Source: Alligator mississippiensis | Taxonomy: Eukaryota > Chordata > Crocodylia > Alligatoridae | Assembly (NCBI RefSeq): GCF_030867095.1 | Contig: NC_081828.1 | Span: 2,619,001-2,683,000 of the forward strand | Direction: 5' to 3' | Length of the DNA stretch: 64,000 bases | Shown: piece after piece, positions 29,150 through 40,400 of the stretch | Position numbering within the stretch: position 1 is the first letter of the stretch | How the letters are laid out: every line of letters begins with the position of its first letter | The notes under the pieces: generated by a model | What the model saw: the letters and a program-made list of their open reading frames with translations, nothing else | Databases searched by the model: none | Told to the model about the DNA's origin: nothing | Translations under genes and position numbers: made by a program

Positions 29150-29168
29150 ACTACATCTCCCAGCATGC
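29150..29168 (+). promoter_or_regulatory. ZNF143/THAP11 (SBS) motif 1
   Basis: ACTACATCTCCCAGCATGC is a near-perfect match to the known SBS consensus ACTACAAYTCCCAGCATGC used by ZNF143 and THAP11 at housekeeping promoters. Confidence 0.75.
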
Positions 29169-29242
29169 CCCGCCCTTTCCCATCATGCCGCGGAGGCGGG
29201 CCTACGTTTCCCATGAGGCCGCGCGGCGGCCCTCCCCTCAGC

Positions 29243-29261
29243 ACTACGCTTCCCGGCATGC
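29243..29261 (+). promoter_or_regulatory. ZNF143/THAP11 (SBS) motif 2
   Basis: ACTACGCTTCCCGGCATGC keeps the ACTAC, TCCC and GCATGC cores of the consensus. It lies 93 bp downstream of motif 1 in the same orientation. Confidence 0.65.
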
Positions 29262-29308
29262 CTGGCGCCGCCGCTTGCGGAGAGGCCCCGCGTTGCGGTG
29301 GGCGCGGG

Positions 29309-29327
29309 GCACGCCGGGAGCTGTAGT
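29309..29327 (-). promoter_or_regulatory. ZNF143/THAP11 (SBS) motif 3, inverted
   Basis: On the minus strand this reads ACTACAGCTCCCGGCGTGC. It lies just upstream of the GC boxes and the TATA-like element. Confidence 0.65.
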
Positions 29328-29348
29328 GGCGGGGGCGGGGCCTGGGGG

Positions 29349-29358
29349 ATATATAGGC
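29349..29358 (+). promoter_or_regulatory. NASP: TATA-like box of NASP
   Basis: GATATATAGG sits about 30 bp before the start of the likely first exon, the usual TATA spacing. Its presence inside a CpG island is somewhat unusual. Confidence 0.6.
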
Positions 29359-29378
29359 AGCTCGAGGGGCCGGGGGCC

Positions 29379-29440
29379 GCACTCTGCCGCCGCCGCCGCC
29401 CCTTGTCTCCGGAACCCACGTCTCCGCGCGCTCCCACCAG
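29379..29440 (+). other. NASP: NASP non-coding first exon (predicted)
   Basis: The start is inferred from the TATA-like box. The end is the donor CACCAG|GTACCG. It has no ATG in frame with the NASP coding sequence; the start codon is in the next exon. Confidence 0.6.
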
Positions 29441-29867
29441 GTACCGCGGCCCGCGCGGCTCGCTGAGGCGGCGCGGCCGCACACCGCCCGCCGCGGGGGC
29501 CTGAGGGCGGGAAGCGTGGGGGGGGGAGAAGCGGGATGGGGAAGGCCAAGGCCTCGCGCGCGGCATGAAGGTAGCGATATGGATTCTTCCTCATGCCCCC
29601 CCTTTCTCAGCCACAGTGGTACGTGCCACCTACCCCCCCCACACAGCTTGGCTGGAGGCACCACGTGACCCGGCCCCCATCTTTGTTGGGGGCGGCGAAG
29701 CCCCGTCACCTGCCGCGAGGCGGGGGGAGGGGCCTGGTGCGTCACGTGGCCGCAGCCGTTGGGATTTTGGCGCCAAGAGCGGGGGAGGCGGGGCCGTGCC
29801 GGGGAAAGGCGGGAAAGCGCCTATTGTCCCCGTGAGGGGGAGGGGAGGGGTCAACCCCCCCCTTTTT

Positions 29868-29908
29868 ACACACACACACACACGCACACACACAGACACG
29901 CACACGTG
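29868..29908. repeat. (CA)n simple repeat
   Basis: ACACACACAC interrupted by G, at the downstream edge of the NASP CpG island. Confidence 0.85.
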
Positions 29909-30254
29909 ACAACAAGTGGGCCACATTAAGTCACGAAAAGGGATTTTTCCCAGACAGCTGAAGTGAACCGTCTTATTTTTGTGGTGTTTTGTGTTTTTTT
30001 TATTATATAATCTCATGTTTCTAGAGCTGCCCTGGAGGCTATCCATCTCCCCGCAGCAGTTTTGATTAAAACACCCCTTCCTTGCACTGTGCGAGGGAAG
30101 TGAGGACGCTGCCGGCGAAGACGGTGCGCCCCGTGTCTGCCTCTTCCGCTAAGCTGTTTCCTCCGCGGGGCTTGCGCTGGGTGCCCGTGGGCCGCGTGCT
30201 GTCCAGACGTGGCTCTGCTACGGCCCGTAGGCAGACGTGGTTATTCAGGCGAAT

Positions 30255-30345
30255 CGTGCACGCTCTTATTAAACCAACTAAATCACTGGAAGTTTGCCAC
30301 GGACGATGTTTCGGGGCACAAACCCCCTTCCTCGGGCCGGGGGGG
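30255..30345 (+). repeat. Diverged copy of the 8.0-kb inverted-repeat family
   Basis: CTCTTATTAAACCAACTAAA and TTTCGGGGCACAAACCCCCT match TCTTTTATTAGACCAATAAG and CTTTCGGGCACAAACACCCT near 8.04-8.12 kb. It lies in NASP intron 1. Confidence 0.55.
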
Positions 30346-31431
30346 GAGTCTGCTGGTGTTCGTAGGCTCTCGGGTGAGCGAGGAGTCGCGTGAAGTCGAA
30401 TGCGCCCATTTTAAATAGAGGCGTGTGGATCCCGGTCTCCGTCTGCGGTCAGGGAGAAGGCAGGGTCGATTTATACCTTTCCCTCCTGTGTAACCTCGAT
30501 TTCCCTCGCAATTTGAGACCGTTGCTCTTCCTTAACCCGGCCTCGTTCCGCCATTTCCTGCTCAAGCGAGGTTTTTAAAGGTTTCCTTTGTCTAAGGAGA
30601 GCTGCTGTGAGATCCTCCGGGGAGGTCGGAGGTTTTGCAACAGCCCCGTGTCGTTCGGGTAGCGGTGTCGGGTCGGCGTTCGTTCGCTTTAATTGTCCGG
30701 CGGAGGCGCTGATGCGCGTGGTGTTCGTTTACCTGCGTCTCTGACCTCGCACGTCGCAGTCGGGGTTGTTTGGTCGTTCGGCGACGACGTGGTCTGTTGG
30801 CACCTGGGTCCGGAGCAAGGTCTGGTGCCTTCGTGAGAAAAAGACTCGGGTGGTCTCCAGTGAGAGTCTAATTGCTGGAGATGTCATGGTTTAATCGCTG
30901 CTCTATCTAGTGGCTCTGCTCCCTGCAGTCCCTTTGCAGCACCTTTTAGGAAGCCCCCTGCTTACACAAGCTCGTTATACACCTCTGGTTTCATTAGGTG
31001 CGAGGAGCTGTTGCTGCGGGAGCCAAAGCAACCTTATGTGATTGATTACCGTAAACTCGCGTCAAATCAAGAACATCCCTCTTAAAAATTAGGCCTGATT
31101 TAAAAAAAAATAAGTTTCCATCCAAAGCTCTTCAAGGCTTTGTTTAAATGGAAACATGTAGAAAAGACTCGGGTTCCTTTTTCTAGCATTTATCAGAAAA
31201 TGCTAAACTTACGTGCCGCAAGCAGAAACTTCTGGTTTTGACGGTTTTCCCACAAAGCAGCCTGCTCGTTTCGGCTTGCACCACGGTCCTCAAAGCTTGC
31301 AAATGGCGATCTGAACCTGCATGGTCTTGTTCAGCCTAGAAATGTGTGACCTGCGGGTTAGTCGGTCACTGTCTGATAACGCGACAGTCCTGGGAGTCTG
31401 TTCTAATTGTTTCTGAACGTGCTGTTGCAGA

Positions 31432-31481
31432 ATGGAAGAGGAACTGGCAGCTCCGTCCACGTCTGCAGAGAAAACTGACAG
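31432..31481 (+). CDS. NASP: NASP coding exon 1 (start codon)
   Basis: The exon begins one base earlier after TTGCAG, and its second base opens the ATG. It encodes [16 protein letters not shown] and two bases of Ser; the donor is GTAAAG. This start matches the human N-terminus in position and character. Confidence 0.9.
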
Positions 31482-34400
31482 GTAAAGTGGAACCGTGAAT
31501 AATAACTGCTTATGGAAGCAAGCAAAACCTTGGGGCAGCGTCTATGGAACTAAAATACTGGGATGTAAATGTCTTCCTGATTAGCAGGGATCTGGGTTTT
31601 CTGTTCGCTGTGGGGAAAATGCAGTGAAACCTGTTTTCTCCTTTTAAAGGAGAAAAACGCAGGAAACAGTGGATTTCCCCTTGCAGGCTCACAGGTTCCA
31701 GCCTGCAAGGGGTGGGGGGGGAGCAGGAGGAGGGTGATCACTGGCAAGGGGGGGGGGGGTGTGTACATATGCACCTGGCAGCTTAGAGAGCAGCTCCCTG
31801 CAGGTAAGTTGGGAGGGGGGGGGTGTAATTGAGGCCTCCATAATGAAGGAGGGAGTTGGACAAGGCTGAGGCTGTGCATGGGGCTTTGGGCCCATGGCCA
31901 TGTGTGGTGATAGGGCCCAGGCAGGGAAAGGGGTGAGCTGCCCACGGCTCTGTCTGTCTAGGGGTTGGCGGGTGGGCTGGCTCCCTGCTGCTAGGTGCAC
32001 TCCTGGGGGGAGCATGTGCCCCCCAGACTTGTGCATGTGGTGGGTACGGGCTGCCTGCTGCAAGCTCGGGGCTCCCTGCCTTGCCCTGCCCTCCCCTCTG
32101 GGGCTGCTTCGGTCCAGCGGGTGGGACCTGGCTTGGCAGGGCTGGGTGGGGAAGCTCATGTTGCTGCAAGCTCCACGCCACCACGGTGAGGCGACCCACG
32201 CCCACCCAGCAGCAGTGGGGGTGGTGGCAGAGAGCTGCGCCCCTGCTGGTGCTAGGCAAGTATGCGGTGCCACACCATGGCGGCGTGGGGCTGCCAATGG
32301 TGGCACTGAGCCCCCTCCCCTCCCCTGGCCCCTCTGTTCTGCTGTGCTGGGTTGCGGAGGGCAGCAGGGCAGGCAGTCCCGAGCCTGCAGCAGGCAGCCT
32401 GCACTTTCCCCGACCCCCGCCCCCCCCACCCGGGGTCTGCTCCAGCTGTGCTGCCACAGCAGCTGCTGCCTCCCATGGGCAGGAGCGGGGCTCAGGCACT
32501 GTAGCCCTGGCAGCTGGGGCCCCTTCTAGCAGAGCTGGGGGGGGCTGTGTGTGGGGAGTGAGGGGCATTGGGGGGGGCTGTGGGTCAGGAGTTGAGGGGC
32601 AGGGCAGTAGCATATTGGGGCTGCTCAGTGCCACAAAACCATGTGGGGGGAGACAGCTGCAGCTGGACCCATAACCAGGTGCGCAGAGGGGGCAGGGGGA
32701 GGTCTCATTTCTTTCCACGGTAAAAAAAACAAACAAACAAACCCCAAATCATGGCAAAATATAGGTATTTAAATATTCTTTTATGATTGTCATTGAGGCA
32801 CTGGTAGGCTTCCAAACTGCTATATATAGATACATATTCTACATAATAATTATTATTTATCATTATATGATAAATATAATAACTTGTTATTATACATGAT
32901 GGTATATAATTATTAATTTATCAAACAGAGAAAGCCAGGATTCCTGCAGATTAGAAGGGTCTCAGCTTCATCATGTCCTCACATAAGAGACCAGAGTTTA
33001 AGCATGTTCTGCCAGTCCCTTTCTTAGCATCGGTTTTATTCCAGAGAGGAACTGTGTGAACAATCTTTGGGGTCCTCCTAGGCGTAGCTTAATTAAAACA
33101 GACTGCACTGGATGCTCTTAAATTACTCTAGTGCAGTAGTTCTCGACCTCTTAGTCAGGGCACACCGCCGTAGCTTTCTTGAATTTGGCAGCACCCCAGT
33201 TGTACTGCCTCAGTTTACTGGGTAACTCCTTGTTCAGCTCTGCCTGCTCTGCATGCCCCTCTCCAGGAGACTGTAGGGTTGGACTAGGAAGGGAACAGGT
33301 GCTCTTGCCACAGCTGTTTCCCACTCTCCACACAGGAGGCATGTGGCACTGTTCCACCTGGCCATAGCAGCAGCAGTGCCCACACCACTGTGGCACCCCT
33401 GAAGGGATCTTGCAGGGCCCTGGTTGAGAACCACTGCTCTGCTTCTACGAATGGAAGAATTGGTCTTAATCCCCAGGGTAGCACACCTAAAAACTGGTGT
33501 GAATGAAAGTTCTCCAGAATTAAATTTATAATGTGGCATCTCATGACTTGGCAATATATAAACCATGGCTGGCTAATGTCTGACCCTTAGTGGGAAGGGT
33601 TTGAAGGTTGGGTTTAAATCTTTTGGTAAGCAAAGATGTGAGCTTTTAAGAGGATACAGATGTTCTCTCTAAATGGTGATTGACACAGCTTTGTACTTAA
33701 TAACTTTCCAGTGTGGACGTCGATGGGGAAGCCAAGAAACTACTGGGCCTAGGACAGAAACACCTGGTAATGGGAGATATTCCAGCGGCTGTTAATGCAT
33801 TCCAGGAAGCTGCTAGTTTATTGTAAGTAATGGAACGTGTTACGTGCATTTCTGTTCTGCTGGTTTTGTTTTCATGTGCATCACTCAAGTGTGATCGAGC
33901 TTAGATGGAGAAACCTGGCTCTGGCTCAGATGAGCTGTCTGTACAAAGTTGTGTATGATCCTTAATTAACTATTGGCATTAAGAGATGCATGTGGTGTTT
34001 TAGACTCGTGAAATAACACTGTTTTACATGTGCAGACCCTGGGGGAGCAGCTAAGCGTTACAGATGTAACCAGAAATGCCAGTCTTGTAATTGGTGACTT
34101 GGATCTCTTTAATCCAAATGTCCAAATGACAAATTGGTAGTATATCGTAAACATGCTGCCTGATTTCTAGGAGAAAAAAAGTCTGCCATCCACAAGATAC
34201 TCTGTTTTGAGTGCTTGGAGCAACCAGACTTTCTTTCTGATTGTGAAAGAGAATCACCACTTTGTTGAGGGAGGAGGCAGGGGAATAGATGTCAGTGTAG
34301 AAACTGGCTGTCTTCACCCAGGAAATACTTACCTCTGTTCATTTAAAAAACAAACAAACCACCTGTTGACAATCGGTTCAAACAGATGATTGAATTAACT

Positions 34401-37400
34401 TCCTTTGTAGGGGTAAGAAATACGGCGAGACAGCGGACGAGTGTGCAGAAGCTTTTTTTTACTATGGAAAGTCTCTTCTGGAATTAGCAAGGTACTTTAA
34501 CAGTCTTCTATACATCTACAGAAATGGCAGATAGCAGAATGTTATTCTTGGATGTCTTTAATAGCTTAAAATGTAACCTATTTGTAACTTAGTGACATGA
34601 TTGGACAAGAACTTCAGTGGGAGTAACTGAATAACTTCAGTTTGGTCCCTGTTTGATTTGAAACACTGGCAATATCACCTAATGGCCCCTCAAAGAGAAG
34701 AACTTAGTGGGGTATCTTTGACTTGTGGGAAACTGGGAAGGGGTATTGGAAAAAGGGGTTAGGTTATGGAGCAGAAGATTTGAGTTCAAGGGGAGATATA
34801 AGCAAGTCTGAGTGTTGGTCTGATTTAATGTGACAGTATCTATATTTCCAAGAAAGGTCCTACAGTCTTTAGGAGAGGGCTGGGCAAATGATCGAATGCC
34901 ACCAGAGCAGGGGTTGGCAACCTGTGGCCAGCCAAGTAATTGGATACAGCCTGTGAAGCTAGGATGGTGGCAGTGTACTGAGCTCTGAAGTGGCAGCAGT
35001 GCTCCCCCCCCAGTTGTGAACATGGCTCTCTTAAAGCAGCTTCCTAAAAGGCCACCAAACCCCTGCTGTACAGCAGCGTTTCTCAACCCGTGGGTTGCAA
35101 GAATATATGAAAAGGTCATGAGCAAACTTTAAAAATGGATTCTCTGTGGGAAGCCGTGGGTTTTCCCTGGCAGAGTTTCAGGCTGCAAGGGGTTGCTGGG
35201 GCATCCCCCCCTGCCCCACACGCTGGGGGCAAGTCGGGGATGAGGGGCACTGGTGTGGGTTTGGCCATCCATGTTTACAAATGGGTCCTGATGCAAAAAA
35301 ATGCTGAGAACCACTGGTCTAGAGGGAAGTGTTCTCGCCCACAGCACTATTGAACAGTGTGCAACTGGAGTGTGTATGTCCAAGTTCTGGAGCACCATCA
35401 CTGTGGTACCTGAGCACTTATAACTATTGCCATGTGACCAGCAGTCTCTCTCGGAGACCAGTAGCAGGGTCTGCAGTAATAAGTCTTGGCAGGTTAAGAC
35501 AGGAGCGTGTTGTTAACAACAACAAAAGGCTGAGGGTGGGATTGGCACTCTTAAACTTGATACTGAGCAGAGTCCTCCCTGCTAGTTGTTCCTTTTAAGC
35601 AATACATGTAGCTGTTGGCGAGTACCAGGGAATGATACTTCCATTATTCTCCTAGAATGGAAAATGGTGTGTTGGGAAATGCCTTGGAAGGAGTGCAAGT
35701 TGAAGAAGAAGGGGAGAAAACGGAAGACGATTCAATGGTAGAAAGTGCTGATAACATAGATGGTATGTAGAGCTGTCTAACATGCCATAGAGATGCCAAG
35801 CCATGTTGTTTCCTGTAAATGCTGGATTCTGAGTACTTTGCTACCCTGAAGCTTTACACCAAAACTTTTAGTAGGCGAAGGAGTCTTGTTTTATCAATTC
35901 ATGCAAATGTAGCTAAAAGCTTTTTGCAAGGAACTCTTCTTCCCTAACTCGACTCAAAGCAAACACAAAAAGTCACTCGGTTTGTCAGGCTTTTTTTTTT
36001 TTTTTTTTTTTAAGCACTGCACTCGGATACCCTGTCCTGTGTCTAAGCTTCCTAGCCCACTTGCACTGCTTTTGTAAACTTGCAGCAGTACAATGGCACG
36101 TGGTGTCATTCCCTAAGACTCCTTCCCCTGATTAAAGGACTGACACCTTGGTGAAACTTCTCTAACTGTCCTTCCCTTAAGAAGTCCAAGGGCAGGTTTC
36201 ATTCTGTACTCGTTCACAGATGAAGATGGCACATCTCTGCCCCTCTAGACTACTGGATAAAGCTTGGCATCTCTTGCTTAGCTGTGACTAAAAATGCTAG
36301 TGCACAGAACTGCATATTGCTTGAGTGGCTGCTTACAATGCCTTGGTGTGTGTTGGTCGGGGCGGGGGGTAGAGGTGTTCATCACAAGCTGCTTTGTTAG
36401 CTGGGATCCAGTTTTCCTTAGATTTCAAAAGGGAGTGATGTTTTAGGAACGTGCTATGGCTTGATGAGAAACCAACACATTGGAGGGTCTGAGGGTGGTA
36501 TTTTCATTTCCCGTTAATGCTTTTATTACTAAACTCGAAGAAATGTTTATGCTTCATCTTCCTTAACCATGTAGAAGAAGCAAGGGAGGAGTTGAGAGAG
36601 CAGGTATATAACGCCATGGGGGAAAAGGAAGAATCCAAAAAATCTGCGGAAGAGTCTCCAGCACTGACCGAAGGTGGGAAGAAAACTGGAGGAGAGGATG
36701 TAGAAATGGAAGAGGTACTGGAAGGAGAGGAGGTGGCTGCTGGCACAGAGACCAAGCCTAAAGAGGAGGTGGAAGAGCAGGCAGAGGCAGCTGTGAAGCA
36801 GGCAGAGCCTGCAGAAGAGCAGGCAGAACCAGCTCCAGAAGAGGAGGTGGGGGCAGAGGAGCAGATGGCAGCAGAAGCAGCTCCCGAAGTGGAGGCAGGA
36901 GCAGAGGAGCAGAAAGCTGATGCTGCAGAGAAGCAGGCAGAGATGGCTGTGGAGAAAGTGGAGGCTGCGGGGGAGCAGGCGGCTGTAGCTGTGGAGAAGA
37001 AGGTAGTGGCAGAAGAGCCAGTGCCAGAGGCTGCAGGAGAGGAGGTGGGGGCAGCTGTGGAAGAGAAGGCAGAAGTTGCAGTAAAGGAGGCAGGGGCTGC
37101 TGTGGAAGAGAAGGCAGGCTCGGAAGAGCCCGTAGCAGACACTGCTGAAGAACAGGCTGTGGGTACTGTGGAACAGAAGGAAGAGGCAGCCGCGGAGAAG
37201 GGGGAAGAGAAAGAAGAGCAGGCAGAGGCAGCTGCAGAGGAGAAAGTGGAAGACAAAGAAAAGCAGGCAGAGGCAGCTGAAACAAAGGCAGAGGCAGCTC
37301 CGGAAGAGAAGCCACCTGAGGAGCCTGAAGATACTCAGTCCTCAAAGGAAACGCCACCTGTAGCTGCAGATGTCGCTGCACCTGGAGAGGATGGGGACAA

Positions 37401-40400
37401 AACGCAAACAGAAGCCAAAGTTGAAGTAGGTGCTAAGGGACCACAAGAAGATGAGAAAGATGACCTGATGGAAGCGGAAGGCTCTAAGGTAGAAAAAGAA
37501 GAGAGAGAGGACCTGGTGGAAGAGGGAGAAGGTAACAGGGAGAGGAGAAGTACTTGTGGGTGGATTACTTGATGGATTTGACTTTCTAACCGTGGGTAAA
37601 AATGATTCCATTCAGGATTTTCTGTGTGCCTTAGGCAAGGGCTCTGCCAAGGGGGGCACTTGGAGGATCTTGTATCCAAGAAGCTGGTTTCACTTAAGTT
37701 CCAAGGAACAGCAAATAGTCTTAGTTTCTCTAAACTAACGCTTAACTAACTGCAAAGCAAAATTGCTACTGTTCAAGCAAGCCGCGGCTCCCAAAGAGAT
37801 CCACGTAATGTGTCGAAAGCAGTCACTGGGCTGGTAGAGAATACTGAATGGATGTTCACTTGCATGTATCTGGGTTTGTTTCACTAACCTTCAGGTAACC
37901 TGAAACACAAGCTGCCTTTGGTCCCGACCTCCATTCTAGACAGAGGGGGCAGTACAGTAGAAACCACTGACTCGATCCCTTTTGAAAATTGGAACTCCTC
38001 TGTGGAATCTCTTACTGGCCATCACAAGATTGCAAACTTAGTGGGGGAATCTAAATAGAATAGGATAAGCATTTAAAATTTAATTGTTAATTGGTGCTGG
38101 CTTGTACATGCTTCTGCTGTGTAGCTTTTCATGTCGTTCTGCTTCCCTGCTTCATCACAGCTGCTAAACTAATTAACAACAGTCTTGGAAACAAACTTTC
38201 ACAGTACCACGCTGTAAGCCATTTCCTGGTAGCTCATAAAGTGTCCCCATCTGCATAATGGCGCACTTGGGCCAGCTGAGTGGTTCATAGTAAAAGCTTC
38301 ACTTTAACAGTGATGGATGAAGATCCACATTGCTTGATTGCCTTGGCAGTCCAGACAGCCTTCAGAGGCATCTCTCTTCCAGCAAAAGGAAGGGTGCTGT
38401 ACAGCTCTGCTCTCCAGCATCTTTAGTTACCATGTAATATGTAAATCCTTCTAATTGATCACTCTTGTCTCGGGGTCAAGCTGTTAAGCGTGAGTTTCCC
38501 CCACCCCAACAAAGCTGTTTGAGGAAGGGTGGGGAGAAGATGGGGACACTCTTTCCAAGTTGGGTGCTATATTTCATGCTGTAACATTGTTCCCAGCCTC
38601 CCTGAATTGGTCACTTCAAACTGTTTAAGTACTTTGCTCCTTTTTTTAGCTTTGTGATATCTCCTGTGTTCCAGCCCTGATAAAGCAGTTACTTCTCATA
38701 CACACGGGCGTGGGCTGTTCCAGCATCAGCTAGGCCACTGAGGAGGCTGGTTTTTAGCTCTGGTTGCAGCAGTTGTAAAAGCTGAAGCTCCATGCTAACT
38801 GCCAACGGAGATCAGGCCTTGTTTTTTTTGTACTGAAAACAGCTAGGTTGTTTTAGGAGGGTTACAGTCTGCTCGGCTCCTAGGCTGACTCCAGCATCCA
38901 CGCAGCAAGTCGTTCTGTTCTCTCTCCGCTCTCTTTGCATGTCTCAGGCTTTGCCACAACCTAAAAGTTAGCTGAGCTAAGCTTTCTGTATCTGACCCCC
39001 TAGTCTGTTTTCTCTTGCTGGAGAGATGATGTAAATGTCCTTTGGAAGTAGTAATCTGAACTGGTGCCATACAGCAGTAATTGTCACCAAAAGCTGCTTA
39101 TACTGAATAAGCAAATGTAGGAGTCCAATGTAGAGTTTCTTTCTTTCTTTTTTTCTTTTTGTGACTGTTATCTTGCTGAAAACATGAGCGCATAAGTGCC
39201 ATCCATACTAGGTCGGACCAGTGGTCCATCTAGCCCATATCCTGTCTCTGACGGGGCAGAAGTGGATGCTATGCAGGGAAAGTGTTGATCTGGAAATCCC
39301 TGGAGTGATCTATCCCCCTATTCAATGCCCTCCCTGCTTTGTGTTTAAAAAAAATAAACCAAAAACCAACCAACCAAAAACTGGTTGGCTATAAGCCCTG
39401 CCACCTACCAATTTCAGTGGGTGCCCCTTATTGGTTCTAGTGTCCTGGGACTTGGTGGGCAGCAGTTCCCTGTTCACTTGACCCATACACTTCATGACTT
39501 TTATGGACCTCTGTCCTATTCCCTCTACTCGGCCTTCTCCTTAGTTATCTGGAACACTGCCTGGTCTGCCCATCTACAGGTGGCTAGTCCTACTGCACAG
39601 CTGGTCCAGTCCACTGACTCCTGTGGAAGGTCACCAAGAATATATGAAAGCAGAAATATGAGAAGCTATCCCTGGATTAGCTTCTCCCTTGTTCCACATG
39701 GTACTAAATAAGGACTTAATCCTAAACAGCTGCTTCTATAGACTGGGAATCAGCTTGGTTTTCACTACTGCAATACCTGACGTCTTAATAATAGTGGCTG
39801 CTGCCAACAGGAGATGTGGATGCTGGTTATACTGTTCTAATGTCACCCCTAAGCTTCCACGAAGAGGAAAGAAACTAGATTTAGTCTATTTTGCGTCGCC
39901 CAACTAACTATATAGCGCATCCCGTTAACAGGGCATGTTGTCATCCTCATGCGTTTCTTGCAGAAACAGAAGGATCGGAAGATGATGATAAAGAAAACGA
40001 AAAAGCTGAAGAGGATAAGGAAAATGAATCTGCAGTTGAAGACAAGGTGAGATCTCTTGCTTGTTAATACTGGTCCTCAGTGCTTCTGGATGAACAGAAG
40101 GCCCCTGGTGAGAACCTGGTATAATGTAGGCGTGGCTTCTGCTGCTGCTTTTATCAAGAATTTGAAACTTCTTGGCTAATAACCGACTTGGCACCCAACA
40201 AGGGATCATGTTCTTCTGGAACAGGAGTAGTTTCATGACAAGTCAAGGAGAAGTAGCTATTTCTTAATTCTCGGCTTATGTCGTATTAGCTACTCATCTG
40301 TTTAAAGGTTTATGTCCTGCCCCCTCCCTTCCCTCTTTTTGTATGCATCAGTGACCCGTGATTTAGATGTCTGTGCCTGGAGGCTTGTCAAGGCAGTGGC

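Larger units (their letters stand above)
29110..29870 (+). promoter_or_regulatory. NASP: CpG-island promoter of NASP
   Basis: A dense GC- and CpG-rich block spans the NASP first exon. It contains SBS-type (ZNF143/THAP11) motifs, GC boxes (GGCGGGGGCGGGGCC near 29328-29342), a TATA-like GATATATAGG at 29349-29358 and two CACGTG E-boxes downstream. It is the only CpG island between AKR1A1 and NASP, so it most likely drives NASP alone. Confidence 0.85.

Noticed and set aside
31783-32736. 317-codon minus-strand open frame
   Set aside because: Low-complexity Pro/Ala-rich translation of the GC-rich block, with no domain and no splice or promoter context.
36504-37256. 250-codon antisense open frame rich in Ser/Ala
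   Set aside because: It is the mirror of the purine-biased NASP acidic exon, where stop codons are rare on the other strand.
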